Below, piece after piece: positions 40,502 through 51,687 of a stretch of 64,000 bases of DNA. The stretch comes from Prostheceraeus crozeri (lineage: Eukaryota; Platyhelminthes; Polycladida; Euryleptidae): contig CAJQUW010000891.1 of NCBI GenBank assembly GCA_907163375.1, positions 248,001-312,000 of the forward strand. Direction: 5' to 3'. The notes beneath the pieces were generated by a model that had not been told where the DNA came from, ran no database searches, and saw nothing but the letters and a program-made list of their open reading frames with translations. How positions within the stretch are numbered: position 1 is the stretch's first letter; the number at the start of each line of letters is the position of its first letter. A program made the translations under genes and the position numbers.

Positions 40502-41186
40502 TTACAATCCGCTGGGTACGTACATACTCAATGAGATAGTCTAGGATCACATTTTCTTGTACATGAGATGTTAGTCCAGTAATGATCACTTTACTATTAT
40601 GAAAGATTGCCACATGCACAGGTAACCAACAACTAATGAGAGCTGCAGGAAAAAGTTCGGGTTCATAACACAAATTGTAACTGCTGGTACGAATCTTCAA
40701 AAATGATACACTTTCACTCAATTGAGTAGAGATCACCATATTGTCCACAGTCAGATTCGACATCACACACCTCTCCCTCTTCCATATCCGACGTAGTAGT
40801 CTCTGTAGCTCTAAGCGCATTGACTGCGCCGATGAATGAGAAAGGGCGCCGAGAATCTGTACAGTCCCATTTGGGAAGAGTTGAAGATTCCGTGAATTGT
40901 TCATCTTCACCACTAACATTTGAGGTCGGCCCGGGTAATACTTGCTGTTTGGAAGCTGTTGGTGTAATGTTGTGAGATCGATTTTGGTGTAGAGTCTGAA
41001 GCGACGGAGAATGTTGACGATGGTGTAGCGATGGCGCTTCATGATGAAAGAATGAGTAAATTGAGCGATGCACCTTCCTTTTATACTTTTCCCAACTACC
41101 TTGATGAAATGTGAAGTTAGTATGAAGTTGGGAATGATAGAGTTGAATTCGCCGATTGTTGACGCGCAGCCAGATGCGATTTCCAA
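40497..41186 (-). CDS. TATA-binding-protein-like protein of element B
   Basis: About 229 aa as an open frame; the TBP-like part starts around residue 50. First repeat: TIVNILRRFRLYTKIDLTTL, KYYPGRPQMLVVKM, then LQLFPNGTVQILGA. Second repeat: YEPELFPAALI, identical to TBP in YEPELFP, then VAIFHNSKVIITG. Three of the four wedge Phe positions are kept. The similarity to the element A protein is modest, so the gene is old in this lineage. It overlaps the PC4-like gene in another frame, as in element A. Confidence 0.78.
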   Translation of the reverse strand: MEIASGCASTIGEFNSIIPNFILTSHFIKVVGKSIKGRCIAQFTHSFIMKRHRYTIVNILRRFRLYTKIDLTTLHQQLPNSKYYPGRPQMLVVKMNNSRNLQLFPNGTVQILGALSHSSAQSMRLELQRLLRRIWKRERCVMSNLTVDNMVISTQLSESVSFLKIRTSSYNLCYEPELFPAALISCWLPVHVAIFHNSKVIITGLTSHVQENVILDYLIEYVRTQRIVK

Positions 41187-41364
41187 TACGTGAATGTCTT
41201 TTCATATAGAAGTATTTCAAGTCCTTCATGATATGATGTAGAGATTGAAAATGACGATAAGATAAAGCAAACTCTCTTCTCACATTTCCAGTTGAATCTT
41301 TGAAATAGACGTTTCGATCATGATCCGTTTCAATACGTTGTAGGGAATCTAATTTCCAACTCAT
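40714..41364 (-). CDS. PC4-like repeat protein 1 of element B
   Basis: 216 aa from the ATG at 41364. The first 110 residues contain two PC4-like units (ending YRHFQSLHHIMKDLKYF and GSWEKYKRKVHRSIYSF); the rest is a His/Ser/Thr-rich tail over the TBP-like frame. Very similar in plan to the neighbouring 41387-41743 gene, so the two arose by duplication. Predicted single-strand DNA binding is inference from the PC4 pattern. Confidence 0.5.
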   Translation of the reverse strand: MSWKLDSLQRIETDHDRNVYFKDSTGNVRREFALSYRHFQSLHHIMKDLKYFYMKRHSRIGNRIWLRVNNRRIQLYHSQLHTNFTFHQGSWEKYKRKVHRSIYSFFHHEAPSLHHRQHSPSLQTLHQNRSHNITPTASKQQVLPGPTSNVSGEDEQFTESSTLPKWDCTDSRRPFSFIGAVNALRATETTTSDMEEGEVCDVESDCGQYGDLYSIE

Positions 41365-41386
41365 GATGTGTGGTAGTCATGTCTGA

Positions 41387-41743
41387 TTAAGATTTGCATA
41401 GTAGGGCGATGAACTCACGACGAATAAATGTCATGATGGAGCGATGTATATATCTTCTATACTTCTCCCAATTGTATTTGCGAAATGAGAAACAGTTTGC
41501 GGAATGAGAATGGTAGATTTGAATTTCATTTCTGTAATGTTGAAGCCAAACTTGATCACCCAAGGAGATGAATCTTAATGTTTCAAAATATTCCAAATCC
41601 CTCATGATATCATTGAGGTTGACAAATTGTCGCCATGTTAATGTAATTCCTCTTGATGTATGACCATAAGAATTTTTGAAATGTACGTTTCCATCACGAT
41701 CAACTCTGATATATTGTAGAGAGTCCAAAATCCAAGTCTTCAT
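41387..41743 (-). CDS. PC4-like repeat protein 2 of element B
   Basis: About 118 aa from the ATG at 41743 (MKTWILDSLQYIRVDRDGN). The first unit ends GITLTWRQFVNLNDIMRDL, the second NWEKYRRYIHRSIMTFI. This version lacks the long tail of protein 1, so it is just the two-unit core. It is divergent with the first penton-like gene across only 35 bp, which holds a TATA-like AATATAAAAA. Confidence 0.5.
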   Translation of the reverse strand: MKTWILDSLQYIRVDRDGNVHFKNSYGHTSRGITLTWRQFVNLNDIMRDLEYFETLRFISLGDQVWLQHYRNEIQIYHSHSANCFSFRKYNWEKYRRYIHRSIMTFIRREFIALLCKS

Positions 41744-41778
41744 GATGTTATGCAAAGTTGCAGATCAGCAATATAAAA

Positions 41779-43176
41779 ATGTCGTTTTATCATATTTTGC
41801 TTAGCAATGCGGCTACAAAGAGATTTACTAGTAATCGAGCCGCACTCTTTTCTACTCCCATTGATCATGCACAACAGCTAAATGGAAATTGGGAAGTGGG
41901 TGTCACTCAACTTGTTTATAGCAACTGTGTCTATACTTTTGATCATGAGGTGATGACTATTAATATGAGACGTACAGCTGCTTATCAATGTGAAAAGGGG
42001 TGCCGAGTATACATTCCACAGTGGCCAAAGAAAGATCTCTTATCATGTAAAAAGTTTATATATGATTTCTTGAATAAAGCGTGTAAACATATTGCCCAAT
42101 TTACTCCGCACAATGATGATTATACTTATGTACATCATGTAGTTGAGAAAGATTGGATTGTTGGTTTAAGTCCAAGTTTAAGAAATGATTTAGGCTACCT
42201 CGCTAGCGCCTTAACAAGCTATGATAATTTTAACGTTAATTACCACATAAGTGGTCATAAACAGTTAATATATCGAGAGGAAGCTTATTATGTAGATCTT
42301 ATTCCAAGAAATGAGAAGACGTTGGTGAAGAAGATTGTGATTAAGCCAAGAAAGACAAACATGACTCCTGAAACATTATTGAAGAAATTTAATTATCTCC
42401 TTCGAGTTGATGGTAAACAAGTGGCAACATTGACTTATATCAAATCATCTAATCATATTGCAATAAGTAAATTAAATGATGATGATCTATTATTAGTTTG
42501 TTCAAAAGATTTTCATCAGTTCTTACGACATCGTTCTGCAGCTGTTCATGGAAAATTTGATATGCAACATTTACCATGTGAAAGGTCAAATCAATTTGAT
42601 ACAGAATGGACCGTATCTTTATACAGAAAGTGTGTAGAGCCTTTAGGTGGTATCTTACATGAAACAAGAGTGTTGATGCCTCGCATTATTACTTCGGTTA
42701 AATTGGTTGTAGATTATTTAAATGAAGTGATTAATGAGCAACATATTTCATTTTCTGAAAAAGAAGGTGTTTTGTCTCTCACTATAAGTGGAAAAGGTAT
42801 TGAACTAATTATTGATAAAACTCTAATGGACATTTTGGGTTTTGATCAAAATATCTTTAAAAGTGGTACTGTAACCAAAGCTAGCGCAGACATGTCGCTA
42901 TCGCGTCGTATTAACTATTTTCAGATATATTCCAATACTGGTGAAGATGTACGTGTGGGAGATGTTGAAGCTCCATTGCTAGCAATGATACCATACCAGC
43001 CAAAAAGCTGCAGTATTTTATCTGAGCATACTTTCAAGAAAGTGCATTATACAAAGCTGAAATCAAACTACATCCCACAAATTGATATTGCCATTTATGA
43101 CGATGCTGGTGCGTTGATTCCTTTTCATAAAGATGCTGTGACAAGTATCACACTCCATTTCCGAATGAAGAGTTAA
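41779..43176 (+). CDS. Penton-like minor structural protein 1 of element B
   Basis: 465 aa from the ATG at 41779 (MSFYHILLSNAATKRF). The N-terminus has the family pattern NRAALFSTPIDH...LNGNWEVGVTQLVYSN. A conserved late segment VRVGDVEAPLLAMIPY matches TRVGDIEAPLLRTFPL in element A. It ends IDIAIYDDAGALIPF, also as in element A. The stop overlaps the next ATG (TAATG). Looks whole. Confidence 0.6.
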   Translation: MSFYHILLSNAATKRFTSNRAALFSTPIDHAQQLNGNWEVGVTQLVYSNCVYTFDHEVMTINMRRTAAYQCEKGCRVYIPQWPKKDLLSCKKFIYDFLNKACKHIAQFTPHNDDYTYVHHVVEKDWIVGLSPSLRNDLGYLASALTSYDNFNVNYHISGHKQLIYREEAYYVDLIPRNEKTLVKKIVIKPRKTNMTPETLLKKFNYLLRVDGKQVATLTYIKSSNHIAISKLNDDDLLLVCSKDFHQFLRHRSAAVHGKFDMQHLPCERSNQFDTEWTVSLYRKCVEPLGGILHETRVLMPRIITSVKLVVDYLNEVINEQHISFSEKEGVLSLTISGKGIELIIDKTLMDILGFDQNIFKSGTVTKASADMSLSRRINYFQIYSNTGEDVRVGDVEAPLLAMIPYQPKSCSILSEHTFKKVHYTKLKSNYIPQIDIAIYDDAGALIPFHKDAVTSITLHFRMKS

Positions 43177-44735
43177 TGCAAAAGTATGCTAATATATTTT
43201 CCAATGTGAATAATATGGAAAGTGAAAATAAGGACTCGTTTCTAATCTACTTGCCCAGTAATGCTTCTATGAATAAATTTCCCAAAAATAAACCATCAGA
43301 CTATCGAGTAGAATTAAATCGGCCACTGCATTTAGAAGGTGAATGGGAGGTTGGCGTTTCTAGTATTTGCTATGATAGCAATATTCAGAATGTGAATGAT
43401 TTGGAAGAAATGATATTGACTCCTCGCACCCATGATGGAATAACGATGAATAATGCATTTCAGTTCCCATACAATTTAACATCAGATGGAAAGTGGAACT
43501 ATGAATGGATTCAGATAAAATCAGATTCTTATGAACCATTTGGGAATGAGAAAATTATTAAGGCATTCAACAGTGGTAATACTTCCATCATGAAGAATAA
43601 AAATCAGAAAGCTTATGAGTTTACTATCTATCATTGGAGTGGGAGACAGTTCCTCCGCTTTCATTCTTTTACTAAAGGTCTTACGCTGAGGTTGGATAAT
43701 GAATTCTATCCACATCTTGGTTTTGGTCATGGACTACATCTAACATCAATTGCTACTGCAAATGTTAAAAAAATTTATTCAAATCGAATCAACAAATTTC
43801 ATTATAGATTTAAAATATTTGATGAAGATGTTGTAGAATGCGAAGAACGCATCATTTTGAAAAAGCGTGGTGTTCAACCTTTATCACTTATTGAGTTAGT
43901 AAAACGATGGAATGAGACTGTGGGTAAGAAGTATGGAGAGAAAATTATGGCGGACAAAAATAAATTGGTTATTCAGAAATATAATGACAAACTTACAGTT
44001 TATTTCTCTCCAACCTTGCGTCATTTTGTAAGACATTATACACCTATTATTGGAAGCGGTGTGGTGTATGGTTCTCATGAATATCACACTAAAGCTGATT
44101 CAGTTAATGATGAATGGTGGGTGGACATCTATGGTGATCGCATCAAGAAAATTTACCAGTCTTATGAAGAATCTAAAGTTGCTATCAATATAATGCCGCG
44201 TCTATATCATACAGTTGAAAGCTTCATTCATGTAGTAAATCCTTATATACAACAGAAGTTGAAGCATGTGATGAAAAGTAAATATGATGTAAAGACACAC
44301 CACATTTCGTTTTCAATTGAAAATCAACGCGTTGTTCTGAAACTGGGTGATGACATTCAATGTCAATTGAGTAAAAATTTGAAGAAACTCTTTGGTTTTT
44401 CAATGCTACAAACTGTGTTTACTGCTGCGCATACGATTGGTATAGAAACACCAATGACACTTGATAAACATGAACAGCACCTTTACATTCAAAGTGATTT
44501 GATTCTACCTATTTCTGTTGGTGAGAAAAAAGAATACATTTTACGTGATTTCATTCATGATAAAGACGCTTCATATGGAATAGTCGAGAAGATGTTTGAA
44601 TCTATTTTCTATCATCCCGTCATCAAACAAATGATACCCTCTATTGCTATCAAAATTACCAATGGTTTACAAGAGTGCATCCACGTGAAAGATACTAAAT
44701 CCCTCATAACGTTAGTGTTTCGGAAAACAAAGTGA
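43176..44735 (+). CDS. Penton-like minor structural protein 2 of element B
   Basis: 519 aa. Signature LPSNASMNKFPKNKPSDYRVEL with GEWEVGVSSICYDS at the N-terminus, closest in that part to the element A protein. Tandem with protein 1, overlapping by one base, so probably co-transcribed and born by duplication. Poly(A) signal at 44830-44835. Looks whole. Confidence 0.6.
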   Translation: MQKYANIFSNVNNMESENKDSFLIYLPSNASMNKFPKNKPSDYRVELNRPLHLEGEWEVGVSSICYDSNIQNVNDLEEMILTPRTHDGITMNNAFQFPYNLTSDGKWNYEWIQIKSDSYEPFGNEKIIKAFNSGNTSIMKNKNQKAYEFTIYHWSGRQFLRFHSFTKGLTLRLDNEFYPHLGFGHGLHLTSIATANVKKIYSNRINKFHYRFKIFDEDVVECEERIILKKRGVQPLSLIELVKRWNETVGKKYGEKIMADKNKLVIQKYNDKLTVYFSPTLRHFVRHYTPIIGSGVVYGSHEYHTKADSVNDEWWVDIYGDRIKKIYQSYEESKVAINIMPRLYHTVESFIHVVNPYIQQKLKHVMKSKYDVKTHHISFSIENQRVVLKLGDDIQCQLSKNLKKLFGFSMLQTVFTAAHTIGIETPMTLDKHEQHLYIQSDLILPISVGEKKEYILRDFIHDKDASYGIVEKMFESIFYHPVIKQMIPSIAIKITNGLQECIHVKDTKSLITLVFRKTK

Positions 44736-44829
44736 AGTCTTTATACAACATTTATTGAAATATGTACATGAATGTGAAGCAATAGACTTTATACAACATC
44801 CACTGAAAATATATACATGAGCGCACTTC

Positions 44830-44835
44830 AATAAA
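44830..44835 (+). terminator. Poly(A) signal after the penton-like genes
   Basis: AATAAA about 95 bp after the stop of the second penton-like gene. Confidence 0.5.
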
Positions 44836-45040
44836 CATTGCTATATACAAAAAGTCTTTTTACTTCGTGAAGGGTGGAAATATACAGGGATAGGAAAAAT
44901 GTCTTTCAGTGGAAAAGTCATCACATGGGGAATGTACAGATGTGGACACATATTCACAAGGAAAAAACAATCTCATGCGATACATAAAACAACAATGTTT
45001 ATCTACAGAAATCAACATCAAAATACTAAGTTAAGGATGA

Positions 45041-48000
45041 TTATGCTAAGACGTCTCCTGAATGTTGTAGTGTGAGTTTAATTCTTTTGGGTGGTGGTAT
45101 GTTTGTGTCAGGATGTCCATGTGGAAGAGATATATTGTGTTCTAACCAGCACCTCTTATCCTCCCATGCTGAAAGCGCCCGTTTCCTAAAAGTATGAGTT
45201 TTGATCTTATGCGACTTAGATTTTAAGATTGTCATATTGACAAACGTAATATTTTTATTTCAATAGGCTTTCCTGAAATTCTTATGTTTCATGTTAGAGA
45301 CCAATGATCTTGATATGCCTTTAGCACGCTTAATACTATCGTCGCTATCCTTTAATTTCATACTGTACATTTTTGGACGGAGGAGAATCATTTCATCTAT
45401 TTCCTTCCCTGCTGTCTCATCCTTAAAGCAGCCAAGTTTTGCCTTATTTTTGATGGAGTAGAGTGGGTGATCAGTAGGATAATTTGATGTATCAAAATAT
45501 CTTTCTAAAGATTTTCCTACTTCATTGAAATTTAAATCTTTTTGAGTGGTAATACCTAAGAAGAAACTATCTGTATCACCACCCAACAAACGAACCTCTT
45601 TTACGAGAGGACATGGTTTTAGTATTTTATAAAAGAGTTGGTACATTTCAAGCTTAGAGTAATCTAGTACAGCTTGGCCAATATAGATGGGCTTGCACAA
45701 CTCAACTTCAGATTTTATCATTTTAACACCTACAAGGTCCTCATCGATAATGTCTGTATCGATGAATAGAGGTGATGAGACCAATTTCTTAAATTTTGTA
45801 ACATCATTGACTAGTTTATAGTTTACACGTTTTCTAACATCCTCCATCGTCTTACCAAATAGACTATTATTCTTATACTTATAAAAATCTTTTTCAAAAT
45901 TATTTTGGGCTAGTGCACGTTTCTGGCTGTTGCTATCAATATATGGTTTGAGGAAGGCTTTCTGTCTAAATTTAATAATGCGGTGAACTCTTTTTAAAAT
46001 CATACCCATTTCTAAATAAAATTTTAAGATGCTAAAGTGGACTAGATAGTTTTCCTTATCATACTGGGAGAGTAAAAGTTTGCGGCAAGGCTTATAGTCG
46101 GGTTGACCGCATGATTCTAAATCTTTATGAAATTGTTTCATAAAGTCGGAAAACATATCTTTGGTCACTTCACCTGATTCGGGTGCGAGTGGAAAATCTA
46201 CGGTTTTATGTTTAATATTATTTGGATAGATTAGATCTATTTCAAAATAATATCCCCAATCACCTTCATCTGGGATTGCTAGTATGTTAGAAGGGTTGGA
46301 GAGATGCTGAATTTCACTATCATCTAACCAGCTAAACTCAGAGTGAGGGAGTGGTTTGGATATTGAACTACCATATAAATTATTTTGGTCATAATACTTA
46401 AGATGAGTCTGATCATCGCCTACTAATTTTGATTTTAACCTATGTTTATTTACAAATGTGAGACCACCGCGAATTCCTCGCTCAAATAAATTATACATCT
46501 CTGGATCTTGTAAGAGATGAATGGTCTCACCAGTCATTTTAAAAGCAGACTTAAATGACATGGCTGGCAGACTGACAAAGTGGACGGGATCTAACTTATC
46601 TTCTTCTAATGCCACTCGTCGAAACTCCTGAAATACATCAGCCAGCAAAAATACATCTAACTCAAGGTAGGCAATCATATATTCAGCAAATGTATGGCAG
46701 TCAAATTTTATCCATGCATCTTGTGCATGATCATAATCTTCGGTCTTACATTCTGCACCGCTCAAATCATTTTTAAATTTATCTATGGGCGGAAGAGAAG
46801 TCTCGCCGAGTTTACTAATCGCATCAAAATATGCATATGGAAAGACTCCTTTCCGTGTGATGACTTCATCGGTTAGATTTGGATATTGTTTCTTAAGATT
46901 TTGTGTTAGTGGAAGAGACTTTAGATTTTGTACGAGAGAGGCCAGTGATGCAGTCATAAATTGGTAGGAATCTAAAAATGTTATATCAAAATAGACCGTC
47001 TTATTTTCTTTAGTTTTATCGACAGGTACTTTTGCTGTCATGGCCATAAACTTCTCTCTCGTTTGTGCTATTACATCAAGCTTCCACTCTTTCATTTGAC
47101 CTAAACCTCCTTTTATTATCATATGGCTGTCGTAGCCCTTGAAATTATGGAAAATGACGGGTAATGTACGCCGTTTCATCCTAAGTGAAAAATTGCATTT
47201 TGAACATAGTACGTTTCTAAATTTACCAGTGATGTGATCATGGACGCGCACTTTCTTAATCTTATCATCATCAAATGTTTTCCTACATTTGAGGCAAACG
47301 TTGCAACTATCAAATTTTGCTTGATCATCTGCTGTCATATGCAATGATCTGCGATAGAGTTCACCATCATACTTTTGTTGAAATTTTACAGCCTATTCGA
47401 GGAATTGTAGGAATTGGTAAATACAATCCTCACCTTGCCAGACGTGCATTTTATTTTTTCTATTTTGGAAATGGTCATGCCATACTTCATAGCAGGAAAT
47501 GGCTGCTGCTCGATGGGTGTTATCATCGATATAGCATTCGATGTCGGCATAGATGACACCAAGAGGACTTAGTTCATCGCCATTCTCTCTATATGAAAAC
47601 TCTTTATTTTTGGGCATGCGCTCCATTTGTAGTTTACCTCGCTTACACCATTCGTAATGAGTTTCAAATCTATTTTTACTCCTAAAGTTCCGAATGCATC
47701 TGTCACAGTAATAAATCTCTGAGCTAGAATTTCTTAGGTGGTGGTATAAGCGAGAAATTTTGGGAATACCGCAGTAGTGCCATTCCTCACTATCATCCTG
47801 TCTTACTAACAAAAGGTTAACAACGTGATCATAACAACTCGAACGCGAGTTGTAACGGACGCCCTTCAATCCCTTTTCCCAAACATGGAGAACTATTTTG
47901 ATGTTGTTCAATTTTTCAAATTTTTCTATATCTTTAATTTTCATATCTTCACTATTGCAGTCATCAAACTTTAATTCATTCTCCCACTGTTGATACTTAC

Positions 48001-48523
48001 TCTTACGGTATCGGCTATACTGTACATCATTATAGTGGAGAATGGAGAGGACGGCATACTTAAAACATTGCGATTCGCAATCTACAGAAATGACTGCTGC
48101 TTTATTTCTTAAATTTTTCGGAAGTTTAAAGGAGCCTCGTCCAGAGTAGTTCTCTAATAAAGGGATTTTAATCATGGCGGTCTCAATACCATCAAAAACG
48201 AGTCCACTATCACGCTCGTTAAATTTATCTATATTTAATTTTAACCCTTGGATATGAAAATTTATCCAAGACTCACAGTCTACAACTTCGGTTGCAGGAG
48301 AGGAGGGTATGTGAAACTCCAACCTCTCTACTATTTGACCAGTATGGTGATCGATTTTTACATATTTTATTTTGAGATAGATGAGCGCCTTCATTCTAAA
48401 ATTGACTAAATTGTTGAAGAGCGCACCAATCAAAGATGAATTTTGATGAAACCATTCTTCAAAGTCAGTAATGGTTTCTGAGGATTCCATCCGGTAGTTC
48501 CTCACTAAATTATTTATTGACAC
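45041..48523 (-). pseudogene. Protein-primed family B DNA polymerase region of element B, broken
   Basis: The replicative polymerase of Polintons, spread here over more than one frame (about two breaks). From the 5' side: the N-terminal domain, the first exonuclease motif VIYADIECYID, Cys-pair motifs, a long palm part with KYYDQNNLYGSS (polymerase A-type motif) and LLGGDTDSFFL (C motif), and a tail with ALSAWEDKR. The presence of polymerase and terminal repeats implies protein-primed replication of a linear genome. A poly(A) signal for this strand lies near 45254-45259. Confidence 0.85.
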
Positions 48524-48873
48524 TTCAGAGAGTCGGATAGAGGAGGTGCTGTTAGTATAACTATCGTCACTGTGTGTGTATGTCGAAGTCTATGTGAAGA
48601 TAGTTCAAAATGTGACTCAAAAGACTGAATGCATAAATCGCAAGAAAAGGAGACATCGTTAACAGAATCATCCCCACCTTCGGAGATTGATGCTGACTTA
48701 GGTCTACAAACACCTCGCTTGATGTGTCGGATGAGATCACGCTTCCTCGTGAAGATGTGTCCACAGTCAGCACATTCCCGATCGTTGCATTCCCGCGACA
48801 ATGTTGATATGGACTCGCTCGAGATGGGACTGGTATCACCTGAAAGAGAAATCATTCTATCATCTGTGTTCAA
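48514..48873 (-). CDS. Two-finger C2H2 protein of element B
   Basis: 119 aa. Two C2H2 fingers: CADCGHIFTRKRDLIRHIKR and FSCDLCIQSFESHFELSSHR with a following H. Starts MNTDDRMISLSGD. Overlaps the polymerase start by 10 bp, so it is probably in the same transcript. Likely a DNA-binding regulator or replication accessory protein. Confidence 0.6.
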   Translation of the reverse strand: MNTDDRMISLSGDTSPISSESISTLSRECNDRECADCGHIFTRKRDLIRHIKRGVCRPKSASISEGGDDSVNDVSFSCDLCIQSFESHFELSSHRLRHTHTVTIVILTAPPLSDSLKCQ

Positions 48874-49288
48874 GTCTCAGTGTATTGTTACAACCTACCT
48901 TGACTCAACAACTCTAAACTTTCCTCGAGAAGGGAGGGTGTTGGTGATGAAGTTGATGCCTGAAATTGAGGAAAATGCTATTAGCCACACGTTTGAGGGA
49001 GATGAGTGAAGAAATTTTCAACTTACCATTTCAATGAAATCAAGTTTAAGGTTGATACTTCAACAAGATAGAGACTTCACTCAAATTTGGAATTCACTTG
49101 TACGCCTCAAATATAGAATTCGCCAGAGAACACTTCACTTATACGTCTCAAAGACAGAGTGAAATGACACGAATGTCACTTTGCATATATACTTTCATAT
49201 TCATCATTCATTGGCTGTTCATTCTGATTGGTTGCTTGTTGATACTTAAGAATTAGAAAACATTTCAAAGTCATTATTCACAGTCAAC

Positions 49289-49738
49289 ATGACAAGCCCT
49301 CCGACAACATCAAACACAAAATTCTCTTCTCCATGCTCAACACCAGAGGCGCTCGTTGCACCAAACGCTCCAACGAAGGGGAAGGTAGAGAAGGTGTACC
49401 GACTGGACAATATCAGAAAGTTATCATTACCAGCGGACGAGGAAGAGGAGAGTGTATGTGAGAAGGAGTGTCCCGACTTAACAGGCGTGAGGTGGAAGTA
49501 TCTCCAGTACGATACTGACGATGTGATGGAGATCACCAGCACGAAATTCCTCCACCAATTATGGGAGTGGTACACCCCTAACTCCCAGCCACGAACTATG
49601 GCGGAGTGGGAGTATATTGACAAAGTGAGGCTCGCAGTGGAAGAACGATTAAAGCAACTGAACTGTTTTTGTTATCTATGTGAAGCCAGACTCTGGGACG
49701 ATATTGACGATGAAGACCTTTTGAAATACATGCCATAA
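49289..49738 (+). CDS. Unrecognised acidic protein of element B
   Basis: 149 aa. Thr/Ser/Pro-rich N-terminus, an acidic DEEEESVCEKEC patch, then VRWKYLQYDTDDVMEITSTK and a Trp-rich part, and a CYLCEARLW pair near the end. Divergent from the zinc-finger gene across about 415 bp that includes an ATTGG/CCAAT box and a TATATA-like run near 49187. Followed by AATAAA at the stop. Confidence 0.4.
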   Translation: MTSPPTTSNTKFSSPCSTPEALVAPNAPTKGKVEKVYRLDNIRKLSLPADEEEESVCEKECPDLTGVRWKYLQYDTDDVMEITSTKFLHQLWEWYTPNSQPRTMAEWEYIDKVRLAVEERLKQLNCFCYLCEARLWDDIDDEDLLKYMP

Positions 49739-49889
49739 TAAATTTTTATTTCGTATTATCTTTGCTTTCATACTGACTTACTTGAATGGGACTTCAGTGG
49801 ATGATTTAATCATGTATACTTTTTCATTTGGAAATAGTAGCACGCTTAGTCTAACTTGTAAATCTTCTAACATTTCATATGGGCGATGA

Positions 49890-50800
49890 TGGTAGATGAA
49901 ATAGTGTTAAATAAAATTAAGATAGCTTACACTTCTGATACAGGGATAGCAATCGACTGCGATCCATGTGTAAAGAGCTTGTTAGATTGCGGAAGAGAGA
50001 AGTGTGTTATGTTGCGTGTGGCGCGTGAGTGTCCTCCCATTTCATTCCATTCATCAATTCGTCTCATTGATAGAGACAGGTAGAACTGATGGTTCTCATA
50101 ACGTATGCAATGGAAAGTTTTAGGCAACCTTCGACAGTTGGCTAAATGTCGCCCTGGCGCGAATGCATGCTACGTTGAGACAGAGGCAATCACTTGCAAA
50201 CATGACGCAGAGAGGTTTAACAAGATTGACCATTGCCGAATGTCCCTTGCGGTATACATAGCTACGGGTTTCACCGCCGCCCTTTACAGGAACGCCCGTC
50301 GAAAGGAAGTATTACACCGAACTTCATTTGCAACGTTCAAGTTGACTGATAGCAGATTCAACTTAATGATAGTATTCGCCAGTCCGAAGACTGCCCAGGG
50401 CAAACCGCGTGGAGGTTCTATCATGTCTTGCCCCATGGTGGCCCTTAAGAGAGCCGTTGGTTCGTTCTCGTCGTATCTGAAAATAGAAGGAAAAATAGAT
50501 GAAATTATATTCAAGTGATAGAGATGATATTAACTTACCATAAGAGAAATTTAGCCGGTTCGTGACCCCTTCGATGGTGGTGGCTGAGGCAAGTACTTGG
50601 CCGGCAGTTTACGCTTCCGGTGGCGCAATTCTTTGATGTCGCCATCATGCTTGATGGAGACATGGATACAGCGCATCTCCGCCATTGCTCCCTCGTAGCA
50701 TTCGAACGTGCTGTCGACATCCTCACTTTGCAGCAGAATGTCATCAACAATCCTGCTGTTGATAATTGGTAGGTGGAGTGTTGTTCTGCTCGTTCTCAAC
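49890..50800 (-). other. Degraded, probably spliced accessory gene part at the right of element B
   Basis: Minus-strand open pieces include ALLRATMGQDMIEPPRGL after a TTTTCAG acceptor near 50480 and a good donor GTAAGTTAATAT near 50535, suggesting exons continuing from the right-end gene. The pieces are not recognisable and look decayed. A plus-strand frame over the same DNA has no independent support. Confidence 0.35.
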
Positions 50801-51684
50801 CATTTTCATTTTTAGTTGCTCAATCTTGAGCTTAAGCACCCCTTCTTGTGTTTTTAAATTTTTAATATTTGCTGCCTGCTCTTCAACTCGCTTTTCACTT
50901 TGCAGTGCCCTATCCCGAAAAGCCTCCAAATTTATGACCTGCGTTTTGAGGTTCTTGATTTCCTGGACTTGAGCTTTCAGGTTAAAATTTTCACCTCTCA
51001 AAGTCTCGCATTCGTTCTAAAGCGACTCAGCTCATCTTTCAATTTATTGAGCGCAAACTCCTGGCTAACTTTGGCAGCCTGATCGTCCTTATTCCAGGCT
51101 AAAGTTTGGGCTTTAATCCCCTTCAATTTTTTCGGGGAAGATTGGCTGATTGGCTTCGCTATTCCTTTAACGGGCACTACAACCTCCTCAGAGTCGGACT
51201 CGTCTGAGGTGTCTGAATCACTGCTTAGATCATTTCCTGTAGTCGGAACAGCAGGATCGGCTGTTATTGCATTCTGCAATTCTTCATTTCCTGTAGTCGG
51301 AACAGGAGGATCGGCTATTATTGCATTCTGCAATTCTTCATTTCCTGTAGTCGGAACAGGAGGATTTATGATATCTGCAATTGCATTCTGCAGTTCTTGA
51401 TCCAAATCGACCAATTCAAAATAGGGGGCTATGATTTTCCCTATGTCCGAAGTTGTATAATTTGCGAACTTAACAACTGGACAGTTCTGATGCCTCTCAT
51501 AAAATTTTTCGTGCTGCTTGCCTCTTAAAAACTTTTGGCAATGTGTACAGCCGGAAACAACACCTTTCTCAACATGAATGTGAGGCGTGTTCTTATATTT
51601 ATTCAAGTGGCGTTTAAACTCACCACCTCTCTTCACTTCACCACAAGAGCACTTTTTAAACAGAAATTTTGAGTTGCCTCCCAT
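50744..51684 (-). pseudogene. Right-end zinc-finger and coiled-coil gene of element B, looks broken
   Basis: Starts at the ATG at 51684 just after a splice acceptor. N-terminal Cys/His cluster (KKCSCGEVKRGGEFKRHL and SGCTHCQKFLRGKQHEKFY) suggests zinc binding. A threefold repeat of the type ELQNAI..PPVPTTGN follows near residue 100, then an acidic Ser/Asp patch and a Lys-rich part, and last a leucine-zipper-like coiled coil (50744-51001). Probably a DNA-binding early protein. About one break. I do not recognise the family. Confidence 0.45.
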
Positions 51685-51687
51685 ATT

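Noticed and set aside
50105-50518. Plus-strand open frame of 137 aa at the right side of element B
   Set aside because: The minus strand over the same bases has splice signals continuous with the right-end gene, and the plus frame has no domain or promoter.
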